DNA of 64,000 nt from Candidatus Saccharimonadota bacterium (GCA_017514765.1 JAFWIU010000010.1:1-64000), one strand, 5' to 3'; numbered from the stretch's first letter, positions 36,664 through 45,864 are shown. The notes: generated from the sequence alone by a model not told the origin. Numbers and translations are program-made.

Positions 36664-38431
36664 TCTTACCGGTGCGGTTGGCAAACCTAAAAACATGCGT
36701 GCGTCTTTCCGAGTGTTTATAAAATCGATTCGGAAGTACCGTTGGTCAATCATCCTATCTGTGTTACTCACCGTTATTTCGGCAGTGCTTGGTCTCTTTA
36801 TTCCGAAAATCTTGGGTGATATGACTACGATTGCAGTGAATTCTTATCCCGATATAGACTGGTCGGCACTGGGCGGTAAAGCGATCTTGGCGATAGTACT
36901 GTTCTGCGCCTCATCACTACTGGGTTATGGTCAGGCTTATATTCTAGCGGTGGTTTCCGCGAAATATACTAAAGATTTACGTGAGCAAATTATTGAAAAG
37001 ATTTTCCGTATGCCGATTTCGTATTTTGATAAGCACCAATATGGCGATACGTTATCGAGGATGTCTAACGATGTGGATGTAATAACCACTTCGATGTCGC
37101 AGGAAATCGCAGACGTCTCAATGTCACTTACTACTTTGATTGGCGTAATTATCGTGATGCTAACCATCTCGGTGCCACTGTCGCTGATTTCGTTTATCGT
37201 TGTGCCGGTTTCTGTCTTGGCGGTCGGACAGATTATGCGATTTGCGCAGAAATATTTCCGCGAACAGCAGAGTACACTTGGCGTGTTAAATAGTAAGATT
37301 GAAGAGGATTATTCGGGTGAAGTGGTCATCAAATCTAATTCACATGAAGAAGAGGCTCTGGCAGATTTTACCGTGACCAACGAAAAGCTAGCGACCGCGA
37401 CACGTAAAGCTCAGGTATTCTCGTCTTTATCGTTCCCAGTGACACATGTATTTACAAATCTAGGTTACGTGGCAGTGTGCGTGATGGGTGGCATTTCTGT
37501 GATTGAAGGACAGATTAATATTGGTGACATCCAGGCATTTATCCAATATGTGTCACGTTTCAATCGGCCGATTACTGAGATAGCTTCGACCACCTCGACG
37601 ATTCAAGCCTTACTGGCGGCTTCGGAACGGATATTTGAATTTCTCAATGAGACCGAAGAAGAGCCTGATGTCGCGCCGGCACGTGAGATCGCTAAAGTAC
37701 ATGGCGAGGTCGAATTCCACGATGTCTGTTTCGAATACCTGCCTGGTCAGCCAGTGATTCGGGATTTTTCAGTGAAGGTGAAACCTGGGATGAACGTAGC
37801 AATCGTCGGACCAACCGGAGCGGGAAAGACCACGATTATCAATTTGCTAATGAGATTCTATGAACCAACTTCGGGATACATTACAATTGACGGCGTGCCG
37901 ATTCGAGAGATGCGAAGAGCCGACGTGAGAGCCTTGTTTGGTATGGTATTGCAGGATACTTGGCTGTTTTCTGGAACAGTGGAAGAAAACTTACGATACG
38001 GCAAAATGTCGGCTTCGCTAGATGATATTCGGCGTGCCGCTAAGGCATCGAATGTAGATCACATTATCGAAGCTTTGCCTAAGGCTTACAAATCACCGAT
38101 TTCGGAGGATTCGGATAATGTATCGGCAGGCGAGAAGCAACTGCTGACCATTGCGCGTGCGATGGTGGCGAATCCGCCGATGATGATATTAGACGAGGCG
38201 ACCTCAAACGTTGATACGCGTACGGAGCAATTAATTCAGGATTCGTTTGAACGGTTGACTTCTGGCAGAACCTCGTTCGTAATCGCGCACAGGTTGTCTA
38301 CTATTCGAAATGCGGATTTGATTCTGGTAATGCGAGATGGGAAAATTATTGAGCAAGGGAACCATGCTGAACTATTGAAGGCTAATGGGTTCTATGCAGA
38401 GCTATATAATTCGCAGTTTGCGGAAGGATAA
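36656..38431 (+). CDS. ABC exporter half-transporter, canonical Walker B
   Basis: 591 aa partner of the preceding gene. Walker A is GPTGAGKTT and Walker B MMILDEATSNVD has the catalytic Glu, while the signature is degenerate (NVSAGEKQLL instead of LSGGQ). The two NBDs therefore complement each other as a heterodimer with one consensus and one degenerate site. ATG 36656 follows AAAGGAGG; the frame extends to 36596 inside the partner gene but the downstream start fits the family N-terminus. Confidence 0.9.
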   Translation: MSNLTGAVGKPKNMRASFRVFIKSIRKYRWSIILSVLLTVISAVLGLFIPKILGDMTTIAVNSYPDIDWSALGGKAILAIVLFCASSLLGYGQAYILAVVSAKYTKDLREQIIEKIFRMPISYFDKHQYGDTLSRMSNDVDVITTSMSQEIADVSMSLTTLIGVIIVMLTISVPLSLISFIVVPVSVLAVGQIMRFAQKYFREQQSTLGVLNSKIEEDYSGEVVIKSNSHEEEALADFTVTNEKLATATRKAQVFSSLSFPVTHVFTNLGYVAVCVMGGISVIEGQINIGDIQAFIQYVSRFNRPITEIASTTSTIQALLAASERIFEFLNETEEEPDVAPAREIAKVHGEVEFHDVCFEYLPGQPVIRDFSVKVKPGMNVAIVGPTGAGKTTIINLLMRFYEPTSGYITIDGVPIREMRRADVRALFGMVLQDTWLFSGTVEENLRYGKMSASLDDIRRAAKASNVDHIIEALPKAYKSPISEDSDNVSAGEKQLLTIARAMVANPPMMILDEATSNVDTRTEQLIQDSFERLTSGRTSFVIAHRLSTIRNADLILVMRDGKIIEQGNHAELLKANGFYAELYNSQFAEG

Positions 38432-38469
38432 TATCGACTAGATCTTAGCTTGATCAAAATAAACGGTTT

Positions 38470-38629
38470 TCAAGAGCTAAATCTAGTAGTTGTATCTATG
38501 ACTTCGTTGTCTTCAGCTGAGACGGTAGAAGAAGAGAGGATTAAACCGGAGAGAAGAGTGAAGCTAAGGATAGTACTAGACGCAAAAAAACATAGCAGCT
38601 ACAGAAGAATTAGACATGAGCTTGTTCAT
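38470..38629 (-). pseudogene. frameshifted 5' remnant of a secreted surface protein gene
   Basis: From ATG 38629 the minus strand encodes MNKLMSNSSVAAMFF, then a run of seven T (plus-strand 38584-38590) shifts the frame and the reading stops. If one T is ignored it continues as a complete signal peptide (LSFTLLSGLILSSSTVSAED) and DNEVIDTTTRFSS before a stop at 38470-38472. LLSG-x-x-LSSS and EVID match the N-terminus of the 12.2-13.7 kb protein (LLSGYLLSSS, TEVID). TATAAT (plus-strand 38636-38641) ends 6 nt before the ATG. Either a truncated relic or a slippage-controlled gene; the remaining region to 38432 shows nothing else. Confidence 0.55.
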
Positions 38630-38654
38630 GATAGTATTATATCATGGTTTTGCA

Positions 38655-39263
38655 TTATGCCATAGTTAGTTTGTCTTGGATAGTGGCGAAGATTTCTTCG
38701 ATGGTGCCGGAGGCATCGATGAGGGTGAGGTTGAATTCTTTGGCGATTTTGGGATAGGCGGCGTTGACTTTTTGCTGGAATTCACTGGGCTTGGCTTCGA
38801 AGGTTTCGGTGGCTTTGCCGCGATGTTGTTGACGAGCGAGGCGAACTTTGTCTGAAACTGTTAGAATAAAACCGTAATCTGGATGGACATATTTATCAGG
38901 TAAGAGGTCTTTGGTGATGCGGATGATTTTGCTTCTAGACACGCCTTCGCCGTAGCCTTGGTAGGCGAGGGTGGACCAATAATTACGAGCGGAGATAACG
39001 ATACCGCCACGCTTTAAGATTGGTTCGGCGATTTTCTTCCAGAGTTCAACGCGGGCAGCAGTGAAGAGAAGGACGTTGGTAAGGGGTTCAAGATTGTAGC
39101 CGCGAGTAAGAATCATATCGTGGAGGTCGTGAGCTTGCGGGAGGTCACCGTCAGGTTCTTCGAGCATAACGACTTCTTTGCCTTGGGCTTCGTAGTGTTT
39201 TCTGAGTAGTTCGGCTTGAGTGGATTTACCGGTGCCGTCTTGGCCTTCAATGACAATGTACAT
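38655..39263 (-). CDS. tmk: thymidylate kinase
   Basis: Phosphorylates dTMP to dTDP. 202 aa with P-loop EGQDGTGKST (residues about 5-14), a DRY-like position replaced by ARNYWST (about 93-99) and a lid region near RLARQQHRG. The first ATG (39263) overlaps the tdk stop. With tdk it forms a thymidine salvage pair. Confidence 0.9.
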   Translation of the reverse strand: MYIVIEGQDGTGKSTQAELLRKHYEAQGKEVVMLEEPDGDLPQAHDLHDMILTRGYNLEPLTNVLLFTAARVELWKKIAEPILKRGGIVISARNYWSTLAYQGYGEGVSRSKIIRITKDLLPDKYVHPDYGFILTVSDKVRLARQQHRGKATETFEAKPSEFQQKVNAAYPKIAKEFNLTLIDASGTIEEIFATIQDKLTMA

Positions 39264-39853
39264 TATTTAGTTCCTTTCGAGTATTTTTCGTAGCACGCTG
39301 GGCAGATGGCGCGATATTCAATCTTGGTCTTGCCGTCGTCAATGAGAACGTCAGGTCCGTCAGCCATGAATTTGCCGTCTAGAAAGCGTGCATTGCAAGT
39401 GGCTTTGTGACCACATTCGCAGATGGTTTTGATTTCTTCGATCTCGTGAGCGATTTGAAGAAGCCTAGTGGCTCCTTCGAAACCACCGTCGGTGAGACGG
39501 AAGTTCAACCGGAGGCCGTATGCCATGACTGGAATATGGAGATCATTGACGACGCGCATGAGTTGGTCTACCTGCGAAGGTGTCATAAATTGAGCTTCAT
39601 CAACGAGAATGCATTTTACATCTTTGTATTCTTTACTGATCTTTTTGTATAAGTCGGTTTCGCGATCGAAACAGAAATTGGTTTCGCGTTCGGGACCGAT
39701 GCGGGTTAAGATTTTACTGCCGTTCTTGGTGTCGGTCTTGGGTTTAATAACGCAGACTTTGTGGCCGCGCTCTTCATAATTAAATGCAACTTGCAGTAGC
39801 TGCATAGTTTTGCCACACCCCATTGCGCCGTAGCGAAAATATAACTTTGCCAT
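39263..39853 (-). CDS. tdk: thymidine kinase, type II
   Basis: Salvages thymidine to dTMP. 196 aa with P-loop GAMGCGKT (residues about 8-15), DEAQF (catalytic Glu, about residue 89), lasso/zinc region CECGHKATCNARF and CPACYEKY (four Cys zinc site kept). Minus-strand TATAAT (plus-strand 39862-39867) ends 8 nt before ATG 39853. Shares an 18-bp symmetric promoter with ung. Confidence 0.95.
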   Translation of the reverse strand: MAKLYFRYGAMGCGKTMQLLQVAFNYEERGHKVCVIKPKTDTKNGSKILTRIGPERETNFCFDRETDLYKKISKEYKDVKCILVDEAQFMTPSQVDQLMRVVNDLHIPVMAYGLRLNFRLTDGGFEGATRLLQIAHEIEEIKTICECGHKATCNARFLDGKFMADGPDVLIDDGKTKIEYRAICPACYEKYSKGTK

Positions 39854-39871
39854 ATGGTATAATTATAGCAT
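39854..39871. promoter_or_regulatory. 18-bp symmetric bidirectional promoter, tdk / ung
   Basis: The whole intergenic region contains the palindrome TATAATTATA (39858-39867). It reads TATAAT in both directions. Each hexamer ends 8 nt before the start codon on its side (39853 minus, 39872 plus), so the two transcripts would begin 2 nt before their ATGs from overlapping -10 elements. Confidence 0.75.
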
Positions 39872-40519
39872 ATGCATGAGAGTTGGAAGCCGTTCTTGAA
39901 ATCGGAGTTTGAGAAGCCGTATTTTAAAGAGTTGTCGGAGTTTTTGCATCAGGAATATGAGACGAAGACGATTTTTCCGCGCAAGGAATTGGTGTTTCGG
40001 GCGTTCGCGACAGATTTAAACGAAGTGAAAGTGGTGATATTGGGTCAGGATCCATATCATACGCCAGGTGCGGCGGAGGGGTTGGCTTTTTCGGTGCCGA
40101 ATTCGCAGCCGATTCCACCGAGCCTCATTAACATATATAAGGAAATTGATTCAGATATTGGGAAACATGCGAATCCACGAGGAAGTTTAGCGAACTGGCA
40201 GAAGCAGGGGGTGTTGCTACTAAATACTGTATTAACTGTGGAAGCGCATCGGCCGAAATCACATAGTGGGAAAGGATGGGAAACTTTTACAACGGCGACA
40301 ATTGAATATTTGAATAGGGAACGACCGCATTTAGTGTTTATCTTATGGGGAAGGGATGCAAGAAACAAAAAGGCCTTGATTGACACTTCGAAACATTTAG
40401 TGTTGGAATCGGCGCATCCGTCGCCTTTGTCGGCTTATAATGGGTTCTTCGGGAGTAAACCGTTTTCGAAATGTAATCAGTGGCTTGAGGCACATGATTT
40501 AGAGCCGATTGTGTGGTAA
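39872..40519 (+). CDS. ung: uracil-DNA glycosylase, family 1
   Basis: Removes uracil from DNA. 215 aa with the water-activating motif GQDPYHTPG (residues about 57-65), AFSVP, LLLNTVLTVE, and the Leu-loop HPSPLSAYNGFFG. Length normal. Its stop TAA directly abuts the TTA of the convergent dCMP deaminase stop (TAATTA at 40517-40522), leaving no gap. Confidence 0.96.
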   Translation: MHESWKPFLKSEFEKPYFKELSEFLHQEYETKTIFPRKELVFRAFATDLNEVKVVILGQDPYHTPGAAEGLAFSVPNSQPIPPSLINIYKEIDSDIGKHANPRGSLANWQKQGVLLLNTVLTVEAHRPKSHSGKGWETFTTATIEYLNRERPHLVFILWGRDARNKKALIDTSKHLVLESAHPSPLSAYNGFFGSKPFSKCNQWLEAHDLEPIVW

Positions 40520-41065
40520 TTAGAGCCATTTGGCGAGACGGGCGTATTCTGCGGAATCGGCGGGGTAGGAATCGAGGATATCTTCGATATAGGTCTTGCC
40601 ATTTTCGAGATTCAGAGTCTCGACTTCGGGCATGGAAGCGAGAAGACGGATGACGGCCTCGTCGGTATCGATATTAGTCATGGACTTCTTAGGGTCAGTG
40701 GAATGAGAATGCACGCGGAGCTCTCGGTAGACAAAACGCTTGATGCCGGCCTGGAGGCAGTGCTTGAGACAGTTGTCGCAGGTGGCGACGCGGTTATAGA
40801 TTGTACAGCCGGTCAGGTCCCGATGTGCGTAGATGAGAGCATTCATCTCGGAATGAATTACGAAATAATACTTCATCGGGCGCTCGGTGAGGGTCATTTT
40901 GGCTTCGTCAGAACCCTGTACTAGGCCATTATATCCTAGCGAAACGACGCGCTTGTGAGGATCAACGATGACGCAGCCCATTTTGGACGAAGGGTCCTTG
41001 GACTTGACTGCTGCCGCTTCGGCGATTTGCATAAAATATTCGTCCCAATCTTGTTGTTTACTCAT
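40520..41065 (-). CDS. dCMP deaminase
   Basis: Zinc enzyme converting dCMP to dUMP for thymidylate supply. 181 aa; HSEMNA (His ligand and catalytic Glu) and ATCDNCLKHC (two Cys ligands, normally PCxxC, here TCxxC). ATG 41065 is chosen: TATAAT (plus-strand 41072-41077) ends 6 nt before it, and the sequence begins MSKQQDWDEYFM like the family. The frame upstream to 41224 has no support. Complements tdk, tmk and ung in uracil/thymine balance. Confidence 0.88.
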   Translation of the reverse strand: MSKQQDWDEYFMQIAEAAAVKSKDPSSKMGCVIVDPHKRVVSLGYNGLVQGSDEAKMTLTERPMKYYFVIHSEMNALIYAHRDLTGCTIYNRVATCDNCLKHCLQAGIKRFVYRELRVHSHSTDPKKSMTNIDTDEAVIRLLASMPEVETLNLENGKTYIEDILDSYPADSAEYARLAKWL

Positions 41066-41225
41066 ATATATATTATATACCCGAATGAGGGATTTCTCAA
41101 TCGATGTCAATTTGGACATAATAGCCTCATATCGGACTATTTTAAGCACAAGCGACCATTTGGGGGTTGTATTTTTGGTGGATGTGTGCATAATGAGTGC
41201 CACTATTAACTTAAAAAGGAGCAAA

Positions 41226-42980
41226 ATGCGAGGTAAAATCCTGATTCAAAATCAGGGTGGGCGTAATAGTAAAACTAAAGTGCGGTACTTGGTGGTGGCG
41301 GCGGGCTTGATGTTGGCCGGCATGACAACTAGGCAAACGGCACAAGCGGCAGGATGTCCTGACGTGAGGGTGGTATTTGCCAGAGGGTCGGGCGGAGAGA
41401 GATGGGAGGATCAGAATTATCTAGCGTATAAAAAGGCAATTGAAGAGAAACTCAAAACAACGACTATTGATTACGAGTTCGTTGATTTGGATTATCCGGC
41501 TATAGGGATTGGGGACCCCAGTGTGCTACTGGGTGCGTATTTCGGAGCAGGGGAAGCATATGAATTTGGTGAAAGTGTGAAGTCTGGTGTGAAAAATCTT
41601 GACAAATTAGTCAATGACAATAGTTGCCCAAACACCAAATACGTACTAGGTGGATATTCTCAGGGAGCAATGGTGGTTTCGGGAGCTTTGAGTAGCTTAA
41701 GGGATGACCGGTTGATATACGCGGCAACCTTCGGTGATCCGAAGCTCTATTTACCCGAAGGACAGGGTATCATGCCGGCGGCCTGCAAGGGGGAAAACTT
41801 GTCGGATTATCGAGTATATGTGCCAGACTGCCAGGCGTATAAGGGGATGTTGGGTGCTTATATGCCATATGAACCGGAAGCCCTAGAGGGAAAAGTCGGA
41901 ACTTGGTGTAATAAAAGAGACATCATGTGCAGCTCTAAACATTGGGACCTTGCAGCTGGGATAAGCGACCATGTGGCTTATATTGCGGATGATTTATATG
42001 AAGATGCGTCACGAGTGATTTTCGACAAAATTTGTATGGCATTCGGAGTAGAAAATACGGTTTCTTCCCCTCATGATACGGCAATTCTAATTGATTCGAC
42101 TGGGTCGATGGCGAGCATGATTGATTCTTATAAGGCGGAGGCATTGAGGTTGGCGGAAGAGACTCTGGCGAGCGGTGGTCGAGTAGCATTGTACGATTAC
42201 CGAGATCTCGGAGATCCTTATGAACCAGTAAAACACTGCGGCTTTGATTCGTGTACTCTGGAAACGTTTGAGGCAGAGTTGGCGAAAATACGTGCTGACG
42301 GTGGTGGCGATACACCGGAATCATTGCTTTCCGGATCGTTCCACGTCATGCAGGACTTGAACTGGAAGCAGGGTTCGACAAAATCCTTAGTGGTACTAAC
42401 GGATGCAAATTTCTTGTCGCCAGACAGAGATGGGATGAGTTTTGATGAGGTGGTGGCACTAAGCAAACGAATTGATCCTGTAAACTTCTACATTATTACC
42501 AATACGAAGTACGGTGATACGTACGAGGAGCTCGCTACCGCAACTGATGGACGAGTGGTGACGAATTTTGACGAATTAAGCCTACTGACTGATTACATCA
42601 TGGAACGGTACGATTCGCTGCCGCGTGTGGAAGAGGAGCCTTCGGTGGAACTGCCAGTGTTGGTGGTGGATGAAATAATGAATCAAAACAATAAGTCGAC
42701 GGTACGATTCCATACGAGTGGCACGCAAACCGTGGTGGCTTTAAATGATGGCATATTAGGCGTCACTAACGATACCGAAATCACGATTACCGGTCTAAGA
42801 AATGATGTCGTCAATACATTAACTTTGGTACCACTAGATGAAGGAGTACGGGGTGAGCCCGTAATCATCAAGCTAGATAGCGATAAACAGACTGGACGAG
42901 GTGAGTTCGTGATGGAAAGTGTGCCGATGAATAATGTGAAGGTAATAATACCTAAGACCCCCAATACCGGGAGGCGGTAA
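41226..42980 (+). CDS. secreted cutinase-family esterase fused to a VWA domain
   Basis: 584 aa. Signal peptide 1-41 (cleavage AQA-AGCPD). Residues 42-265 are cutinase-like: FARGSGGERW, nucleophile GGYSQGAMV (Ser145), acid near RDIM (Asp232) and SDHVAYI (His249), plus the usual Cys pairs. Residues 285-475 are a von Willebrand A domain with the MIDAS DSTGSM (Asp290). The rest is beta-rich and ends PKTPNTGRR, a sorting-like PNTG with no hydrophobic tail. The ATG follows AAAAGGAG. It is expected outside the cell, binding and hydrolysing host surface esters; the substrate is unknown. Confidence 0.82.
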   Translation: MRGKILIQNQGGRNSKTKVRYLVVAAGLMLAGMTTRQTAQAAGCPDVRVVFARGSGGERWEDQNYLAYKKAIEEKLKTTTIDYEFVDLDYPAIGIGDPSVLLGAYFGAGEAYEFGESVKSGVKNLDKLVNDNSCPNTKYVLGGYSQGAMVVSGALSSLRDDRLIYAATFGDPKLYLPEGQGIMPAACKGENLSDYRVYVPDCQAYKGMLGAYMPYEPEALEGKVGTWCNKRDIMCSSKHWDLAAGISDHVAYIADDLYEDASRVIFDKICMAFGVENTVSSPHDTAILIDSTGSMASMIDSYKAEALRLAEETLASGGRVALYDYRDLGDPYEPVKHCGFDSCTLETFEAELAKIRADGGGDTPESLLSGSFHVMQDLNWKQGSTKSLVVLTDANFLSPDRDGMSFDEVVALSKRIDPVNFYIITNTKYGDTYEELATATDGRVVTNFDELSLLTDYIMERYDSLPRVEEEPSVELPVLVVDEIMNQNNKSTVRFHTSGTQTVVALNDGILGVTNDTEITITGLRNDVVNTLTLVPLDEGVRGEPVIIKLDSDKQTGRGEFVMESVPMNNVKVIIPKTPNTGRR

Positions 42981-43187
42981 TTATTCAGAGGCAAGGTGAT
43001 AGTGATTACCGTAAGGACATTTGTAAGCTTTTAATGGCGTGGTCAAATCGTGATCATAGGCAGCAACTTTCGCAGCGAGTTCGGCCTCCTCTATGGTATC
43101 ATAGATAATCTTATTGGTGTCGCCTACCCAGCAACGTTTAGGTTCGTAGATTTGGTTAGGATTAAGGTGTTTATTTCGATTAGCCAT
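42981..43187 (-). CDS. small Cys/His-rich protein, 68 aa
   Basis: No named family recognised. Two Cys (KRCWVG, YKCPYG) and the C-terminal HYHLASE could make a small zinc site; CPYGNHYH looks like a degenerate finger. Many basic and aromatic residues. Minus-strand TATAAT (plus-strand 43196-43201) ends 8 nt before ATG 43187. Its stop abuts that of the cutinase-VWA gene (TAATTA, 42978-42983). Confidence 0.65.
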   Translation of the reverse strand: MANRNKHLNPNQIYEPKRCWVGDTNKIIYDTIEEAELAAKVAAYDHDLTTPLKAYKCPYGNHYHLASE

Positions 43188-43244
43188 ATATTACTATTAT
43201 ATCACATATTGATAATTTTGGCAAGTTATGGTAAAATATCCCTT
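43188..43244. promoter_or_regulatory. divergent promoters, 68-aa protein / typA
   Basis: Minus-strand TGA-TATAAT (43196-43201) and plus-strand TAAAAT (43232-43237) give predicted leaders of 2 and 1 nt. Confidence 0.6.
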
Positions 43245-45062
43245 ATGACTTTAGATAAAGATAAGATACGGAACGTAGCAATCGTTGCGCACGTTGATCA
43301 TGGTAAAACGACTTTAGTAGATGGACTACTGAAACAGTCGCATACTTTTCGTGATAATCAGGCAGAGATGAGTCAGACTTTGATTATGGATTCGATGGAC
43401 CAGGAACACGAGCGTGGTATTACGATTACAGCGAAACAGACTTGCGTATATTATGACGGTTATAAGATTAATATTATTGACACGCCAGGACATGCAGATT
43501 TTTCGGGTGAAGTGGAACGGACACTCAATATGGCGGATGGAGTACTGTTAATTGTGGATGCACAGGAAGGTCCGATGCCGCAAACCAAATTCGTGCTTTC
43601 GAAAGCCTTAGCGCTTGGTTTGAAACCTGTAGTGGTGATAAATAAGATTGATAAACCGGCAGCGAGGATTGACGAAGTCTTATCTGAAGTGGAAAGCCTT
43701 TTCCTGGAACTAGCAACTGATGAATCACAATTATTCTACCCCGTGTATTACGCCGTGGCGCGCGAAGGTCGAGCAGGGAAAACCCCTGAGCTGGATGAGG
43801 ATCTACATGTGATTTTTGAGTCGATTATCAATGATATTCCGGCACCATCGGTGGAATCAGATTCTGAATCGGCGCAGCTATTGGTGGCGGCGTTAGCTGG
43901 CGATAATTATCTCGGTAAATACTGTATTGGGAAAATTTTCCGTGGAAAGCTGAAGAAAGGCCAAAGTATCAAAATAATGCACGGCGATGAGATTAGTAAT
44001 GGCAAGATTGACCGTTTGTTCTCTTATCGTGGGCTTTCAAAGGAAGAGGTGCCAGAGGCGATTGCGGGTGATATCGTAGCGGTGACTGGTGTAGCGGAGG
44101 CAAATATCGGTGATACGATTGCTACTGGTGATAATCCAGAGGCTTTGCCAACAATTGAGCTTGAGGCGCCGACGCTGTCGATTTATATTGGGCCAAACAC
44201 TTCGCCACTTAAAGGGCGTGAAGGTGAGTTTACGACTTCACGACAGATTGCGGAGAGGTTAGAGCGTGAGCTGGAAACCAATATTGCACTCAAGATCCAA
44301 CCAGACGGATTGGGATACAAGGTATCTGGTCGGGGTGAATTACATTTATCGGTTTTGATTGAAACGATGCGCCGAGAAGGTTACGAGCTCGAAGCCGGAA
44401 GGCCTGAGGTGGTATACCGTGAAATTGATGGTGTCAAACAAGAGCCGATTGAATCCTTGACAATCGAAGTCGAACCAGAATTCGTGGGCGCCGTGTCGCA
44501 AGAATTAGGGATTCGGAAGGCGGAACTGAAGACTCAGGAGATGACCGCTTCTGGTGCAACGAGGTTCGTATACGAAATATCTACGGCGGCATTGATAGGA
44601 TTGCGGAATAATTTATTAACCGCTACCAAAGGTACGGTGATTATGTCTTCGATCCCATCTGGTTACCGTCCGGTGGAAGGACGCTATAAGCCAGAACGAA
44701 ATGGAGCTTTGATTTCGTTTGAAAGTGGAGTCTCTACGGCTTATGCCCTCGATGCAGCGCAGGCGCGAGGTGTGCTGTTTATTCCACCACAAGTGCCAGT
44801 GTATCAGGGGATGATTGTAGGACTTTCCAATAAAAAAGATGACTTGGATATTAATATTTGCCGAGAAAAACAGCTGACCAATATGCGAACGCATGCGTCG
44901 GATGGTGCGATTCAGTTGACGCCTTATACGCAGTTATCGCTTGAACAATGTCTGGATTTCTTGCTCGATGATGAATTGCTCGAAGTTACACCAAAATCTT
45001 TGCGTCTACGTAAACGTCAGCTCGATCCGATTAAACGAAAGCGCGAAAACCGTGTTAATTGA
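43245..45062 (+). CDS. typA: translational GTPase TypA/BipA
   Basis: Ribosome-associated GTPase involved in 50S assembly and stress. 605 aa: P-loop AHVDHGKTT, switch [27 protein letters not shown]; then beta barrel, EF-G-like domains and the TypA C-terminal block [21 protein letters not shown] split as [13 protein letters not shown] and [15 protein letters not shown]. The frame is open to 43050, but ATG 43245 gives the family start ([13 protein letters not shown]) and the -10 (43232-43237) lies 7 nt before it. It ends in TGA and overlaps the next gene by 11 nt. Confidence 0.96.
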   Translation: MTLDKDKIRNVAIVAHVDHGKTTLVDGLLKQSHTFRDNQAEMSQTLIMDSMDQEHERGITITAKQTCVYYDGYKINIIDTPGHADFSGEVERTLNMADGVLLIVDAQEGPMPQTKFVLSKALALGLKPVVVINKIDKPAARIDEVLSEVESLFLELATDESQLFYPVYYAVAREGRAGKTPELDEDLHVIFESIINDIPAPSVESDSESAQLLVAALAGDNYLGKYCIGKIFRGKLKKGQSIKIMHGDEISNGKIDRLFSYRGLSKEEVPEAIAGDIVAVTGVAEANIGDTIATGDNPEALPTIELEAPTLSIYIGPNTSPLKGREGEFTTSRQIAERLERELETNIALKIQPDGLGYKVSGRGELHLSVLIETMRREGYELEAGRPEVVYREIDGVKQEPIESLTIEVEPEFVGAVSQELGIRKAELKTQEMTASGATRFVYEISTAALIGLRNNLLTATKGTVIMSSIPSGYRPVEGRYKPERNGALISFESGVSTAYALDAAQARGVLFIPPQVPVYQGMIVGLSNKKDDLDINICREKQLTNMRTHASDGAIQLTPYTQLSLEQCLDFLLDDELLEVTPKSLRLRKRQLDPIKRKRENRVN

Positions 45063-45864
45063 TTCGCATTGCCATCTGCACGATCGAGAGTTTTTCTCGG
45101 AAGAACAAGCGGAAAAATGCTTGGAGCGGGCACATGAGGCAGAAGTGGAGAAGATTATTTGCATCGGGACGTCGCACGAGGATTCGCTCGCGGCGAGTGA
45201 GTTTGCCTCTGAGCATAAAAATATATATTGGACCTATGGCATACATCCCGAAAATGCTGATAGAGAATTGTCAAAACTCCAATTCGGGGAATTCCGCAGC
45301 GCGGCAGCGCGAGGCTTAGCGCCGTCCGCCCGTGGCGACGGGCCGGACGGACGCGACCCCGAATGGAGTATTGATAATTCTCTGGTTGCTATTGGGGAAG
45401 TAGGGCTAGATTACCATTATGAGGGTTATGATCGGGAGGCGCAGATTCAGTTGTTTGAGCAGATGTTGCAACTTGCGGTGGATAATGATTTGCCGGTATC
45501 ATTTCATGTGCGCGAAGCGTTTGAGGATTTCTTCCCAGTGGTGGCGAATTTTCCGAACGTACGCGGTGTAGTACATTCGTTTACGGATAGCAAGAAGGTA
45601 TTGAAACGGATTCTAGACACAACGGAGTTTTACGTGGGCGTGAACGGTCTCGCCACCTATTCAACTTTGCCATTGCCGCCCTTAGAGAGGATTGTACTGG
45701 AAACAGATGCACCGTTCTTGACTCCTGTACCTTTTCGTGGTATAATTAATGAACCGGCCTATATTCGGGAAATCGCCGAATGGCTAGCCGATAAAATAGG
45801 CCTTGAGTTCAAAACAATAGAGAAGGAGACCACGAAAAATGCAAGAAAACTCTTCAGAATATAG
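45052..45864 (+). CDS. TatD-family metal-dependent DNase with palindromic insertion
   Basis: TIM-barrel hydrolase (TatD/YcfH). GTG 45052 gives [11 protein letters not shown], the metal HxH motif; VAIGEVGLDYHYE (metal Glu), SFHVRE, VVHSFT and LETDAPFLTP follow. The frame runs back to 44941 inside typA but has no family support. Residues about 70-110 (GEFRSAAARGLAPSARGDG and on) are the palindromic element 45262-45383, inserted just before VAIGE. A 50-aa gene overlaps the end. Confidence 0.9.
   Translation: MLIDSHCHLHDREFFSEEQAEKCLERAHEAEVEKIICIGTSHEDSLAASEFASEHKNIYWTYGIHPENADRELSKLQFGEFRSAAARGLAPSARGDGPDGRDPEWSIDNSLVAIGEVGLDYHYEGYDREAQIQLFEQMLQLAVDNDLPVSFHVREAFEDFFPVVANFPNVRGVVHSFTDSKKVLKRILDTTEFYVGVNGLATYSTLPLPPLERIVLETDAPFLTPVPFRGIINEPAYIREIAEWLADKIGLEFKTIEKETTKNARKLFRI
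45262..45383 (-). repeat. GC-rich palindromic element, copy E (in tatD family gene)
   Basis: Arms AGAGAATTGTCAAAACTCC-AATTCGGGG (45262-45289) and the inverted copy 45357-45383 match at all but a few positions. Reverse complemented, the core aligns with copy D: GGTCGCGTCC, GGCCCGTC, CACGGG, GCGCTAAGCCTCG, CGGAAT. It is the only copy with reference orientation minus. Confidence 0.9.

Noticed and set aside
38450-38665. Plus-strand 71-aa frame starting TTG
   Set aside because: No promoter or Shine-Dalgarno and no protein-like composition; the opposite strand explains the region better as a signal-peptide remnant.
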